A stretch of 64,000 nucleotides of DNA from positions 1-64,000 of the forward strand of contig JAGOMA010000010.1 in assembly GCA_017993775.1 (NCBI GenBank). The letters are read 5' to 3'. This document shows positions 1 to 8,798 of this stretch, one piece after another. The translations under genes and the position numbers were made by a program. The DNA is from Chloroflexota bacterium (lineage in GTDB: Bacteria > Chloroflexota > Anaerolineae > Promineifilales > Promineifilaceae). Within the stretch, counting starts at the first letter, position 1. Every line of letters begins with the position of its first letter. The notes under the pieces were generated by a model. The model saw only the letters and a list, made by a program, of their open reading frames with translations, ran no database searches and was not told the origin of the DNA.

Positions 1-692
1 ACGTAAATGTGGCAAATGCCAATGCCGCCGGTGATCACCGGGATGCTGCTCTGCTCTTTGCACAGCCGGTGCAGCCCGGCTCCGCCGCGCGGAATGATCA
101 TATCCACGTATTTGTCCAGCTTCAGCAGTTCCCCCACCAAGGCGCGGTCAGGATTGTCGATATACTGCACTGCGGCGGCCGGTAAATTGACCTTTTCCAG
201 AGCCACCTGAATCACCTGCACCAGGGCCAGATTGCTGCGCAGGGTTTCGCTGCCGCCGCGCAAGATGGTGGCGTTGCCTGTCTTCAGCCCCAGGGTGGCA
301 ATGTCGATGGTAACGTTAGGCCGCGCTTCGTAGATGACGCCCAACACGCCGATGGGGATGCGGCGGCGGATCAAGCGCATGCCATTGGGCAGCATACGGC
401 CGTCGATATCCGCGCCCACCGGGTCCGGCAGTGTTGCCACTTTGCGCGTGTCGGCGGCCAGGTCGGCGATACGCTTTTCGGTCAGCAGCAGGCGGTCTAA
501 GAGCGCCTCAGACAGGCCGCGCGCACGGCCGTCGGCAATGTCCAGCCCATTTTGCGCCAGGATCACGGCCGTTTGCGCCTCAATTTCAGCGGCAATCACC
601 CGCAAAGCCTCATTTTTACGCGCCGTCGGCAGCGTGGCCAACAGGCGGCTGGCGGCCTTCGCCGCTTTTCCCATGGCAGTCAGGTCAGTCAT
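1..692 (-). CDS. proA: Glutamate-5-semialdehyde dehydrogenase (gamma-glutamyl phosphate reductase), C-terminus outside window
   Basis: ProA reduces gamma-glutamyl phosphate to glutamate-5-semialdehyde with NADPH, the second step of proline synthesis. The reading frame starts at the ATG at 692 ([20 protein letters not shown]) behind a GGAGG, 13 bases after the proB stop, and is open to the window edge. About 230 residues are visible. They include the conserved stretches [29 protein letters not shown] and [12 protein letters not shown] of the ProA family. The catalytic cysteine segment (usually STCNT) would lie beyond position 1. It is cotranscribed with proB. An upstream ATG at 696 reads into a stop and is not the start. 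Confidence 0.93.
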   Translation of the reverse strand, partial: MTDLTAMGKAAKAASRLLATLPTARKNEALRVIAAEIEAQTAVILAQNGLDIADGRARGLSEALLDRLLLTEKRIADLAADTRKVATLPDPVGADIDGRMLPNGMRLIRRRIPIGVLGVIYEARPNVTIDIATLGLKTGNATILRGGSETLRSNLALVQVIQVALEKVNLPAAAVQYIDNPDRALVGELLKLDKYVDMIIPRGGAGLHRLCKEQSSIPVITGGIGICHIY

Positions 693-705
693 ACATCCTC
701 CAGCT

Positions 706-1806
706 TCAAACTAAGATCAAATCATTACGGTGCACGGCCACCGGGCCGTAGGTGTAACCCAGCCGCTCTTCAATTTCCTGTGACTGGCAGCCCTGGATGC
801 GCGCCAGATCGACGCTGGTGTAGCGGGCGATGCCGCGGGCCAGTTCCTGCCCCCCGGCCGATTGGATGCTCACAGTGTCGGCACGCTCAAACGAGCCTCT
901 GACCTGGACAATACCGGCGGGCAGAAGGGAACGGCCGTTGCCCCGCAGCGCCCGCGCCGCCCCATCATCCACCACCAACACCCCCGACGGCTTAGGCCCG
1001 GCAAAAATCCAGCGCTTGCGGTTTTCCAAAGGCGTTTCCAGCGCCGGAAAGCGCGTGCCCACCCGTTCACCGGCGGCGATGCGCACAATCACATCCGGCG
1101 CAGCCCCGGCGGCAATGACTACATCGGTTCCGGCGCGGCGGGCGGCGTCGGCCGCCTGCAGCTTGGTGGCCATGCCGCCCGTGCCCAGAGAAGTGCCGCT
1201 GCCGCTGGCTAATTGGCGCAGCGTTTCATCAATGGTGCGCACTTCGGGGATCAGTTCGGCATCGGGTTGGGTGCGCGGATCGGCCGTAAACAACCCCGGC
1301 TGGTCGGTGAGCAAAACAAGCAAATCCGCCTCGGCCAAAATCGCCACCAGCGCCGAGAGATTGTCATTGTCACCCACACGGATTTCTTCGGTAGCCACGG
1401 CGTCGTTTTCGTTGATGATGGGCACGACGCGATAAGACAAAAGCGCCTGAAGCGTGTCGCGGGCGTTCAAAAATCGGCGGCGATTTTCCGTATCGGCGCG
1501 GGTTAACAGCATCTGCCCCACGTGAATGTCATAAATTTCAAAAAAACGCTCCCAATTCCACATCAGCCAGCTCTGGCCAACGGCCGCAAACAACTGCTTG
1601 CTGGCCAGCGTCGCCGGAAGCTGGGGGAATCCCAGCCGCTGGCGCCCGGCGGCCACGGCCCCGGAGGAGCAAATGATGATGTCTTTGCCCTGCGCTTGCA
1701 GGGCCGCGCATTGGCGCGCTAAATCGACCATGTGGGGCCAATCCAGGCGCGGCGTGCCACCGGTGAGAACGCTGGTGCCGAGTTTAATGACGATGCGGTG
1801 GTACAT
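706..1806 (-). CDS. proB: Glutamate 5-kinase with C-terminal PUA domain
   Basis: ProB phosphorylates glutamate to gamma-glutamyl phosphate, the first and usually proline-inhibited step of proline synthesis. The 366-residue protein has the normal long-form length. The amino acid kinase domain begins with [13 protein letters not shown] and contains the GAVAAGR, NENDAV and [12 protein letters not shown] signatures. The last ~85 residues, from about [12 protein letters not shown], form a PUA domain as in E. coli ProB. It lies 13 bases upstream of proA and 29 bases downstream of the 2-hydroxyacid dehydrogenase gene on the same strand. No clear Shine-Dalgarno precedes the ATG. Confidence 0.96.
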   Translation of the reverse strand: MYHRIVIKLGTSVLTGGTPRLDWPHMVDLARQCAALQAQGKDIIICSSGAVAAGRQRLGFPQLPATLASKQLFAAVGQSWLMWNWERFFEIYDIHVGQMLLTRADTENRRRFLNARDTLQALLSYRVVPIINENDAVATEEIRVGDNDNLSALVAILAEADLLVLLTDQPGLFTADPRTQPDAELIPEVRTIDETLRQLASGSGTSLGTGGMATKLQAADAARRAGTDVVIAAGAAPDVIVRIAAGERVGTRFPALETPLENRKRWIFAGPKPSGVLVVDDGAARALRGNGRSLLPAGIVQVRGSFERADTVSIQSAGGQELARGIARYTSVDLARIQGCQSQEIEERLGYTYGPVAVHRNDLILV

Positions 1807-1835
1807 AGGCGTTTTCGAGAATTGTTGTCTGGCGG

Positions 1836-2840
1836 TTAATAGCCGGCGTCACGGCTCACAAGGTTTAGCAGACGTGTGCCGCCCAGGTAGCGGCGCAGGT
1901 TTTCAGTAAACAAATCGACGGCCCGGTTGTCATATTCGGCGGTGAAGCCGGAAACGTGGGGGGTCAGGATGACATTTTCCATGCGCCAGAGTGGGCTGTC
2001 TTCGGGCAGGGGTTCTGTTTCAAACACATCTAGCCCTGCGCCGGCGATCCAGCCTTTTTTCAGGGCGCGGACCAAATCTTTTTCGTCGATGGTGCCGCCG
2101 CGTCCCACGTTTACCAGGAAAGCGGTGGGTTTCATGGCGCGGAACATCTCTTCATTGAAAAAGTGGCGTGTTTTGTCGGTGAGGGGCAGGGTGTTGACCA
2201 CATATTCACACTCGCCAATCATGGAACGGGTGGCTTCGGTGGGATAGATGCGGTCGGGGATGATGCCGGTGGGGTCGCCAGTGCCGGGCAGCGTGTAGCC
2301 CTGGTCTTCGGGGTGACGCGCGTCGCGCTTGGTGACCAGGACTTTCATGCCCAGGGCCTTGGCCTGGCGGGCCAGTTCGCGCCCGATGCTGCCATACCCG
2401 ACGATGCCCAGAGTACGGCCGTGCAGTTCGTCGGGCACAAATTTGGGCCAGCGGTCGTTGGGCCATTGGCCGCTGGTTTGCTGGCGGAACCAGGCTGGGA
2501 CGCGATGCGCCCAGACCAGAATTTGGGTGAGGGCGTATTGGGCCATGTTGGGGGCGTGGATGCCGCTGGCGGTGGTGAGGAGGATGTCGCTGTCCCACAC
2601 GGCCGTTTCCGTCAGATGCTCCACACCGGCATAATGGGTCTGAATCCAGCGCAAGTTGGGGGCCTGTTCCGGGCGCGGGACGGCGCTGCGGGCGTAGATG
2701 ATTTCGGCGTGAGTGAGTTTGTCATCGGGCCAACGGCCGTTGACCAGATTGACTTGTTCCAGGGTAATGTCGGCGGACACGGCGCGAATTTTATCGAGCA
2801 AGGGGGTGGGGAATACGGCCGTTAACAAAATCTCAGTCAT
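1836..2840 (-). CDS. D-2-hydroxyacid dehydrogenase, NAD-dependent
   Basis: This 334-residue protein belongs to the D-isomer-specific 2-hydroxyacid dehydrogenase family, which reversibly oxidises 2-hydroxyacids to 2-oxoacids in the cytoplasm. It carries the NAD-binding motif GYGSIGRE, the substrate/catalytic Arg in NVGRGGTID, the Glu in [16 protein letters not shown] and the catalytic His in ILTPHVSG. The long insertion with many basic residues between the NAD motif and [11 protein letters not shown] is typical of the glyoxylate/hydroxypyruvate-like subgroup. The substrate cannot be told from sequence. It has a GGAG ribosome site and sits 10 bases after the CAP-domain gene, so it is probably in the same operon as proBA. 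A direct role in proline synthesis is not implied. Confidence 0.9.
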   Translation of the reverse strand: MTEILLTAVFPTPLLDKIRAVSADITLEQVNLVNGRWPDDKLTHAEIIYARSAVPRPEQAPNLRWIQTHYAGVEHLTETAVWDSDILLTTASGIHAPNMAQYALTQILVWAHRVPAWFRQQTSGQWPNDRWPKFVPDELHGRTLGIVGYGSIGRELARQAKALGMKVLVTKRDARHPEDQGYTLPGTGDPTGIIPDRIYPTEATRSMIGECEYVVNTLPLTDKTRHFFNEEMFRAMKPTAFLVNVGRGGTIDEKDLVRALKKGWIAGAGLDVFETEPLPEDSPLWRMENVILTPHVSGFTAEYDNRAVDLFTENLRRYLGGTRLLNLVSRDAGY

Positions 2841-2850
2841 ACAACGCTCC

Positions 2851-3699
2851 CTAGGACGAACGCGCCGATCGAGCGCGTGGGAAATAGAAAAAAACCGCGC
2901 CGGCGATAATCGTCAGGGCGGCGGCGATAATGAGCCAGGTGCTGTCTTCTTCGTCTTGGGTACGGGCAGGCTCGGGAGGAGGCGTCAGGTTGTTGGCCCC
3001 GTCGGACACACCGTTGGTTTCGGTGTTCGGCTCTTCTTCAAGCAGGGTCAGAGCGACCGTGCTGTTATTGGCGTCTGGAAGGAGTGTCGGGGCTTCGCTG
3101 GCGGTGGGAACGGGAGAGGGAACGGCCGTGGCGGTTGTGCCGGTCAGCTTGGTCTCAGCGGGGGGCACAGAGGGTGTCACGGCCGAAACCGGCTCCTTCA
3201 CCGGCAGCCCGGTGCCAAACATAATCGCCCAATAGGCGCGGCCGCTTTCCTGGCCAACAGCCATGCCCACGCCAAATTCGTGGTAATCCTCGCTGATAAT
3301 GAGGCCATAATGCAGGTCGTTTTCCGACCACCACTGCCAGGCTGCGTCGCTGCCGCCAAAACCGCCATAAATAATTTCCGTGACGTGATCTGCATACCCT
3401 GCTTGCAAAGCGCGCTGCGACGGATTGGCCCCATTCCCATCATAATGGCTGGTAAATTCGCTGGCCGCCATGTGGCCGGCGACTTCTTGGGCAGCGCGGG
3501 TCAAGGCATCGTTGACTGCATAGGCTGGCAGCCCGATCTCCTGACGATGGGTATTGACGCGTTGGGCCATGGCTACGGCCGTGTCCGATTCACTATCTTG
3601 CCAGCCAATATGAATGTTGTCTAAAGCAAAAGTTTGCTTTGTGGGCGCTAATAAAAGCAGGGACAAAGCAAACAACGATAGCTTGGTATTTAGTTTCAT
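2851..3699 (-). CDS. Secreted or membrane-anchored CAP/SCP-domain protein
   Basis: The 282-residue protein has an N-terminal signal peptide (KLSLFALSLLLLAPTKQTFA). A CAP (SCP/PR-1-like) domain follows at about residues 40-165, with the block EIIYGGFGGSDAAWQWW and HYGLIISEDYHEFGVGMAVG. Next comes a low-complexity Pro/Thr/Ser linker, then a C-terminal TM helix (STWLIIAAALTIIAGAVFFYF) and a basic tail. That layout places the CAP domain outside the cell, tethered to the membrane. Bacterial CAP domains have varied and mostly unknown roles. It is the first gene of the minus-strand run leading to proBA. There is no Shine-Dalgarno; an extended -10 box lies 7 bases upstream of the ATG. Confidence 0.85.
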   Translation of the reverse strand: MKLNTKLSLFALSLLLLAPTKQTFALDNIHIGWQDSESDTAVAMAQRVNTHRQEIGLPAYAVNDALTRAAQEVAGHMAASEFTSHYDGNGANPSQRALQAGYADHVTEIIYGGFGGSDAAWQWWSENDLHYGLIISEDYHEFGVGMAVGQESGRAYWAIMFGTGLPVKEPVSAVTPSVPPAETKLTGTTATAVPSPVPTASEAPTLLPDANNSTVALTLLEEEPNTETNGVSDGANNLTPPPEPARTQDEEDSTWLIIAAALTIIAGAVFFYFPRARSARSS

Positions 3700-3706
3700 A
3701 ATCCAG

Positions 3707-3715
3707 AGTTTAGCA
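3707..3715 (-). promoter_or_regulatory. Extended -10 promoter close to the start codon (possible leaderless transcript)
   Basis: On the minus strand the sequence reads TGCTAAACT, then 7 bases, then the ATG of the CAP-domain gene at 3699. This is an extended -10 box (TGn plus TAAACT). No ribosome site fits between it and the ATG. The same arrangement is seen at 13102, 22069 and 44386. Confidence 0.5.
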
Positions 3716-3912
3716 CAAATAAGCGCAGGCGACAGATCGACTGAAGCAAGCGCAAGGTGGGGAATGGGTAACGGCCGTGGCCCTCACCCGCCTCACGCCA
3801 ACGCGACCGATTGCCAGTCTGTGCGTATAGAAACACAGTCTGTGGCGATGCACATGGGGAAGGCGCGCCGCAACAAACAATATCTGTGGACAAAGTTCCG
3901 AGGAGGTATAAG

Positions 3913-4428
3913 GTGGAAAAGAAAAGTTCGATTATTGGTGGAGCCATTCTCATCCTGGCCGGGGTCTTTTTTCTCTTGGTGCAATTTTTCCCTGCGCTGG
4001 TGAGCTGGTTCGATATTGGGCAGCAGTGGCCGCTCATGATTATTTTCGTCGGCGGATTGTTTTTGGTCGGCGCGCTGCTGGGCACGCCGCCGCTGGCCAT
4101 ACCGGGCAGCATCATCGGGGGCACGGGGCTGTTGTTATATTACCAAAACGCCTCCGGTGATTGGGCCAGTTGGGCTTATGCCTGGAGCATCTACCCAGGG
4201 CTTGTCGGGGTAGGCATTTTGCTCATGCAAACGCTCAGCGGTAATTTTCGGCAGGGTATGCGCGAAAGCGGCATCTTGTTCCTCATCAGCGTGGTTTTGT
4301 TTGCTGTTTTCGGCGCATTTTTTAATGGATTGGGCGGATTAGGGCAGTTTTGGCCGGTGTTGATCATTGGCCTGGGTCTTTGGCTGCTCTGGAAAAACCG
4401 GGATGCCCGGCCCCAAAGCAAGAAATAA
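3913..4428 (+). CDS. Small multi-pass membrane protein, LiaI/LiaF-TM-like
   Basis: This 171-residue protein starts at the GTG at 3913 (VEKKSSIIGGAILI), 6 bases after a strong AGGAGG. Upstream in-frame ATGs lack such a site. It has about five to six hydrophobic helices, including GGAILILAGVFFLLVQFF, WPLMIIFVGGLFLVGALLG, LFLISVVLFAVFGAFF and FWPVLIIGLGLWLLW. The repeated (F/Q)WP(L/V)-I-I-G pattern is typical of LiaI/LiaF transmembrane-region and DUF5668-like proteins. These commonly neighbour PspC and PspA genes in envelope-stress modules, as here. No enzymatic motif is visible. Confidence 0.75.
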   Translation: MEKKSSIIGGAILILAGVFFLLVQFFPALVSWFDIGQQWPLMIIFVGGLFLVGALLGTPPLAIPGSIIGGTGLLLYYQNASGDWASWAYAWSIYPGLVGVGILLMQTLSGNFRQGMRESGILFLISVVLFAVFGAFFNGLGGLGQFWPVLIIGLGLWLLWKNRDARPQSKK

Positions 4429-4518
4429 ACACGGAAAACGGCCGTGCAACCTTTTAAAACACCCCTCGTATTGGTTGATGAAATTGATACCTGAACATAA
4501 ATTGTGGAGGTCTGAAAG

Positions 4519-4767
4519 ATGAGTGAAAAACGATTAACTCGTAAACAAGAAAGCCGTATGCTTTTTGGCGTCGCCGCTGGTATTGCCGATTATTTGAATA
4601 TCGATCCGGTTATTGTGCGGTTGGTCTTTGTGCTAATGACGCTCTTGCATGGTTGGGGTTTGCTGATTTATGCCGTGATGGCCATTGTCATGCCCCAAGA
4701 AAGCAGCGTCGCCGCCAAAGCCAATCCCTTCGACGAAGAAGAAATCGTTATCAAAGACGCCAGCTAA
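4519..4767 (+). CDS. PspC-domain membrane protein
   Basis: The 82-residue protein matches the PspC family: a basic N-terminus (SEKRLTRKQESRMLFGVAAG), the conserved IADYLNIDPVIVRLVFVL block, a second TM helix (LLHGWGLLIYAVMAIVMP) and an acidic tail. PspC proteins sit in the inner membrane and take part in sensing envelope stress together with PspA. A GGAGG lies 9 bases before the ATG. It lies between the LiaI-like gene and pspA; the terminator at 4853 follows it, so pspA has its own promoter. Confidence 0.88.
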   Translation: MSEKRLTRKQESRMLFGVAAGIADYLNIDPVIVRLVFVLMTLLHGWGLLIYAVMAIVMPQESSVAAKANPFDEEEIVIKDAS

Positions 4768-4852
4768 CAAGCGGCTGTCCCCTTACATTGCTGTCACCTC
4801 TGGCACTGGCAAGCCGGATGCCTGCCTCAATCTCCTGACGCCAGAGCTGCAG

Positions 4853-4882
4853 AAACGGCCGTTCCTCCGGGAACGGCCGTTT
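4853..4882 (+). terminator. Hairpin terminator built from two ACGGCCGT palindromes
   Basis: A perfect 13-base-pair stem pairs AAACGGCCGTTCC (4853-4865) with GGAACGGCCGTTT (4870-4882) around the loop TCCG and is followed by TATTG. Each arm contains one copy of the dispersed palindrome. It separates the PspC gene from pspA and fits an intrinsic terminator. Confidence 0.75.
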
Positions 4883-4909
4883 TATTGTGTCTGCCTCTCG
4901 TGTTTTGAG

Positions 4910-4915
4910 TATAAT
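4910..4915 (+). promoter_or_regulatory. -10 box for pspA, close to the start codon
   Basis: TATAAT ends 7 bases before the pspA ATG at 4923. No good -35 hexamer is present at 17 bases. It lies just after the terminator at 4853-4882, as expected for a separate promoter, and would give a nearly leaderless message. Confidence 0.45.
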
Positions 4916-4922
4916 CCCCGCC

Positions 4923-5597
4923 ATGGCTTCCTTATTACAAAAACTACGAACCCTATTTCGCGCCTCCCTGCACGAGGCCGCCGACAAAGCGCTGCAAAAA
5001 AGCGACCTGGCCGTCTACGACGACTACATCCGCCAGGCCGAACGCGAGGTGGAAGAATTCAAACGCTCCATCACGCCCATGTTTGCCCAGGTAAAAACCA
5101 CCAAACGCCGCCGTGAAGCTCTGGCCGACAAAGCAGCCGGCCTGGACCTGATGGTGGACGAATTTCTGCGAACCGGCAAACGCACCGAAGCCATGGTCAC
5201 CCAAAAACAGTTCAGCTCGGTTATGGATCTGATTCAGACCTATGACAGCTCATTGGCCAAACAGGTAACGGCCGCCGAAACCCTGAAAGATGTCGAAGTA
5301 AAACTGGAAGGGCGGCTGGCCATCGCCAAACAAGAACGCGAAGAACTGGCCTTCCTATTACAATTGGCGCAGTCTAAAGAACTTTCCACCAAAGCCATGC
5401 AATCGCTCGACAACCTGATCAACGACAGCGATTCGGAAGTATCGCAGGCGGCCGAAAACATTCGCCGCCGTTTAGACCACGCCGACGCCGCCTGGGAAGT
5501 GCAGGCCAGCAGCCTGGATCGGCAGTTAGACGACGCCATGCAAAGCCTGGAAGTGGAAGCCGAACTGGCCGCCCGGATGGAACGCCTGGGACTTTAA
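4923..5597 (+). CDS. pspA: PspA/IM30 (ESCRT-III-like) family protein
   Basis: The 224-residue protein is nearly all alpha-helical coiled coil rich in Glu, Lys, Arg and Ala, the normal build and length of PspA/Vipp1 proteins. These coat and repair the cytoplasmic membrane. The start MASLLQKLRTLFRASLHEAADKA gives the amphipathic N-terminal helix expected for membrane binding, so the ATG at 4923 is preferred over an in-frame start at 4887. A TATAAT box at 4910-4915 lies only 7 bases before the ATG and no ribosome site is visible. The stop overlaps the next ATG by one base (TAATG), which couples it to the glycosyltransferase gene. Confidence 0.85.
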   Translation: MASLLQKLRTLFRASLHEAADKALQKSDLAVYDDYIRQAEREVEEFKRSITPMFAQVKTTKRRREALADKAAGLDLMVDEFLRTGKRTEAMVTQKQFSSVMDLIQTYDSSLAKQVTAAETLKDVEVKLEGRLAIAKQEREELAFLLQLAQSKELSTKAMQSLDNLINDSDSEVSQAAENIRRRLDHADAAWEVQASSLDRQLDDAMQSLEVEAELAARMERLGL

Positions 5598-6724
5598 TGA
5601 AAACCGCCCTAGTCCACGACTGGATGAATCAGATCGGCGGGGCGGAAGACGTCCTGGAAACGCTGGTAGACCTCTACCCGGAGCGCCCCATCTACACGTC
5701 GCTTTATCGGCGTAAAAAAATGCCGGCCCACTGGCAAAATTGGGATATTCGCACCAGTTTTATCGACCGACTCCCCTTCGCCCGCAAAAATCAGCAGCTT
5801 TATTTCCCGCTCTATCCCTTTGCGTTTGAGCATTTCGATTTTCGCGATTACGACCTGGTGATCAGCAACAAAAGCGGGTTTTGCCACGGCATTCTCACGG
5901 GGCCAGAAACGCTGCACATTTGCTACTGCCTGACGCCCACACGCTACGTTTGGCGCTATCATCAATACGCGGAACAAGAAAATCTGGGTTCTGTAACCCG
6001 CAGTTTGTTGACGCCATTTCTGACCAATTTGCGCATGTGGGACCGGCTGGCGGCGGATCGCGTCGATTATTTCATTGCCATATCAGAAGAGGTCCGTCGG
6101 CGAATCGCCAAGATTTATCACCGGGATTCGGTTATTATCTACCCGCCGGTAGACGTTCAGCGTTTTGAACCGTCGGACTGCGTGGAAGATTATTATTTAT
6201 TCGTCGGCCGGCTGGTTCCGTATCGGCGGTTGGATTTATTGATTGAGGCATTTAACAAATTGGCACGGCCGTTACTCATTGCCGGCACAGGTAGAGACCG
6301 CGAACGCCTGGAAGCGCTCGCCGGACCAACCATCACCTTCCTGGGCTACGTACCCGACAATGACCTGCCGGACTTGTTTGCCCGCTGCCGCGCCTTCCTT
6401 TTTCCTGGCGAGGAGGATTTTGGCATTGCGCCTATCCAGGCCATGGCGGCCGGGCGGCCGGTCATCGCCTACGCCGGCGGCGGTTCGCTGGAAACGGTGC
6501 GCCACGGCGAAACCGGTTGGCTGTTTACCGAACAATCGGCCAAAGCCATTATGACGGCTGTAGAAGCGATGGATGACCTGAATGTAGACGGCCGTCTCAT
6601 CCGCCAACACGCCCAACAATTCGATACCTCGGTCTTTAAGCAAAAAATACAAACCTTCGTCGAGCAAAAAATGGCCGAACGCCAACCCCCACGCAACCGT
6701 TGGTCTCAGACGAAAGGAAGTTAA
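5597..6724 (+). CDS. Family 4 glycosyltransferase
   Basis: The 375-residue protein has a GT-B fold of the GT4 type and probably transfers a sugar from an NDP-sugar during exopolysaccharide assembly on the cytoplasmic membrane face. The N-terminal part opens with ALVHDWMNQIGGAEDVLETL, typical of this group. The C-terminal part contains YLFVGRLVPYRRLDLLIEAF, TGRDRERLEALAG and the donor-binding FPGEEDFGIAPIQAMAAGRPV with GGGSLETV. Acceptor and donor cannot be predicted. It overlaps pspA by one base and is followed within 3 bases by the first Wzz-like gene, so it is part of the polysaccharide operon. Confidence 0.88.
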   Translation: MKTALVHDWMNQIGGAEDVLETLVDLYPERPIYTSLYRRKKMPAHWQNWDIRTSFIDRLPFARKNQQLYFPLYPFAFEHFDFRDYDLVISNKSGFCHGILTGPETLHICYCLTPTRYVWRYHQYAEQENLGSVTRSLLTPFLTNLRMWDRLAADRVDYFIAISEEVRRRIAKIYHRDSVIIYPPVDVQRFEPSDCVEDYYLFVGRLVPYRRLDLLIEAFNKLARPLLIAGTGRDRERLEALAGPTITFLGYVPDNDLPDLFARCRAFLFPGEEDFGIAPIQAMAAGRPVIAYAGGGSLETVRHGETGWLFTEQSAKAIMTAVEAMDDLNVDGRLIRQHAQQFDTSVFKQKIQTFVEQKMAERQPPRNRWSQTKGS

Positions 6725-6727
6725 ATT

Positions 6728-7405
6728 GTGGAGTTGAAACGTTACTGGTCCATCTTAAAACGCCGCGTATGGCTGCTGCTTATTCCCGCAGCCATTGTGC
6801 TGGCAGTGGAATTAGCCACTTACCAATCGCCGCCGCCGGTTTACAACGTCGGGATGCGCTTCCTGGTGGCTCAACAGCCCGGCGAAGGCGCAGCCACCGC
6901 CGACGAACAGCGCTATTACAACTGGCTCTCGTCGGAATACATCGTCAATGGCCTGTCTGATTGGGTAGCGGGCGGCGAATTTGCCGCCGCCGTGAGCCAG
7001 CAAATGGCCCTATCCGGCCTCACCGTTCCGGCTCCAGCCATTCAGGGCGCGCTGGCCACCGACAACGCCCGCAGTATGCTGCTCGTGTCGCTGACTTACG
7101 GCGATTCGTCGGCGCTGGCAGCCATGATGGAAGCGGTGATTACCGTGCTGACAGAACAAAATGCGGCGGCGCTGCCGCAGTTGGGTGGGGAAACGGCCGT
7201 TCTCGTCCAGCTAGACCCCATCAACATCAACCAGATTCCCACCGGCATCCGCAGCCAGTTGGATTTGCCCCTGCGGGTCGCCATTGCCCTCGCCGCCGGG
7301 TTTGGGCTGGCCATGTTGGCCGAATACCTGGACCCAACCCTGCGCGAGCGCCGGGAAGTCGAAGCCATCGGCCTGCAAGTGCTGGGCGAAATCCCTAAAA
7401 AGTAG
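6728..7405 (+). CDS. Wzz-like polysaccharide chain-length/co-polymerase protein
   Basis: This 225-residue protein starts at GTG 6728. It has the two-TM layout of Wzz/PCP proteins: an N-terminal TM (WLLLIPAAIVLAVELATY), a periplasmic-type domain beginning PPPVYNVGMRFLV, and a C-terminal TM (RVAIALAAGFGLAMLAEYL) followed by a short cytoplasmic tail ending EAIGLQVLGEIPKK. Such proteins control chain length and work with BY-kinases. It is paired with a second, shorter paralogue 15 bases downstream and with a kinase-like ATPase, matching a split PCP-2b arrangement. Confidence 0.8.
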   Translation: MELKRYWSILKRRVWLLLIPAAIVLAVELATYQSPPPVYNVGMRFLVAQQPGEGAATADEQRYYNWLSSEYIVNGLSDWVAGGEFAAAVSQQMALSGLTVPAPAIQGALATDNARSMLLVSLTYGDSSALAAMMEAVITVLTEQNAAALPQLGGETAVLVQLDPININQIPTGIRSQLDLPLRVAIALAAGFGLAMLAEYLDPTLRERREVEAIGLQVLGEIPKK

Positions 7406-7420
7406 TAGAGGAGATAAACC

Positions 7421-8071
7421 GTGGAACTACGTGATTATGGGCGCATTTTGCGCCAGCGAGGCTGGGTGATTGTGGTGATGGCGGTGTTAACGGCCGTTGC
7501 CGCCTTCGGCTTCAGCAAAATGCAAACCGAACTATACGAATCCAACGTCAAAATGCTCGTCTCACCCTCGCGCACCGACTTTGGGCAAGCGCAAGCCGCC
7601 AAAGAACTGCTGCGCAGCTACGAACAGTGGCTCTACAGCCGCTATCGCGCCCAGGCCATCATCAATGAACTACAACTAGACATGACGGCCGGCGCTCTGC
7701 TCAGCGATATGAAAGTCGCCTCAGAGAATTCCAGTTTTGTCATCCAGATGACCGTGGAAAACAGCGACCCCAACCTGGCGAACGACATTGCCACCGCCTG
7801 GGGCAACTTGCTCATCCAATGGATCAACGCCAACAACGACAAACTGCAAAAGGAAGACCGCATCACCGTCGAGTTCTTAGACGATCCGCAAGCCAGCCTT
7901 TCACGGCCCAACACCAAAATCAATACGGCCGCCGGTTTTGTCTTCGGCGCACTTGTCGGCGTCATTGTCGTGTTTGCCCTGGAATGGATTGAGTCGGGCG
8001 TCATGCGGCGCAGCGAAGACATAGAACGCTATTTGGACATCCCGGTCATCGGCAGCATCCCGAACCAGTAA
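7421..8071 (+). CDS. Second Wzz-like chain-length determinant protein
   Basis: The 216-residue protein starts at GTG 7421 behind GGAG. It has an N-terminal TM (WVIVVMAVLTAVAAFGFSKM), an extracytoplasmic domain with YESNVKMLVSPSRTDFGQ, a Wzz-type proline-rich DDPQASLSRPNTKIN segment before the second TM (AAGFVFGALVGVIVVFALEW), and the tail DIERYLDIPVIGSIPNQ. The last segment is the typical contact region for the partner tyrosine kinase encoded next. Together with the preceding gene it probably forms a hetero-oligomeric co-polymerase. Confidence 0.85.
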   Translation: MELRDYGRILRQRGWVIVVMAVLTAVAAFGFSKMQTELYESNVKMLVSPSRTDFGQAQAAKELLRSYEQWLYSRYRAQAIINELQLDMTAGALLSDMKVASENSSFVIQMTVENSDPNLANDIATAWGNLLIQWINANNDKLQKEDRITVEFLDDPQASLSRPNTKINTAAGFVFGALVGVIVVFALEWIESGVMRRSEDIERYLDIPVIGSIPNQ

Positions 8072-8103
8072 ATAACGAGCAGTTGATTAGTAAAGAGTGA
8101 CCT

Positions 8104-8751
8104 ATGAATCTGATAACTTTAACCGATCCCCGTTCGCCGGTAAGTGAAGCATACCGGACGCTGCGGACAAATTTGTCGTTTTACAGCCTGGATAATCCAC
8201 TGCGCAGCCTGGTGGTCACATCGCCAGCTTCAGGCGAAGAGAAAAGCGTGGCAGTGGCTAACTTGGCCGTGACGATGGCCCAGAACGGCCGTCGCACCGT
8301 GTTGGTGGATTGTGACTTGCGACGGCCGTCGCTGCACACCTTCTTCAACCTCAGCAATGAAAACGGCCTGACCAGCATGATCCTCAAAGAAGGCGCCACA
8401 CCGCCGCTGCAAACCACCAGCGTCGAGAATCTTTGGCTGCTGGCTTCCGGCCCCAAACCACCCAACCCGGCCGATTTGCTCGGTTCGCGCAAAATAGACC
8501 AGCTCATCGCCGCCCTCACCAAAGAGTACGACATCGTGCTGTTTGACGCGCCGCCGGTGATTGCCGTGACGGACGCGGCAGTGCTGGGCGCAAAGGTAGA
8601 CGGCGTGCTGCTGGTCATCAGCGCCGGCAAATCCCGCCGTGATCACGCTGAACGGGCCAAAGAAACGTTGGAAAAGGCCAAAGTGCGCATCATCGGCGTA
8701 GCCCTGACCAACGCGCCCAAAGACAGCGGCGTGGATGGTTATTACGAGTAG
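8104..8751 (+). CDS. CpsD/CapB-like tyrosine-kinase-family ATPase with unusual P-loop
   Basis: The 215-residue protein has the form of a bacterial tyrosine kinase or exopolysaccharide ParA-like ATPase: SPVSEAYRTLRTNL at the N-terminus, Walker A' VLVDCDLRRP (about residues 67-75) and Walker B IVLFDAPPV. The Walker A region reads SPASGEEKSVAVANLA. The usual GEGKST is GEEKSV: Lys47 is kept, but a Gly is replaced by Glu and the Thr by Val. The C-terminal tyrosine cluster normally used for autophosphorylation is reduced to GYYE. It follows the Wzz-like genes directly. Reduced or regulatory ATP use is possible but not shown. Confidence 0.82.
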   Translation: MNLITLTDPRSPVSEAYRTLRTNLSFYSLDNPLRSLVVTSPASGEEKSVAVANLAVTMAQNGRRTVLVDCDLRRPSLHTFFNLSNENGLTSMILKEGATPPLQTTSVENLWLLASGPKPPNPADLLGSRKIDQLIAALTKEYDIVLFDAPPVIAVTDAAVLGAKVDGVLLVISAGKSRRDHAERAKETLEKAKVRIIGVALTNAPKDSGVDGYYE

Positions 8752-8798
8752 GGGCAAGCCGGTGGCTCGCCCCGACAAATTATTGCGTCAATTTCACC

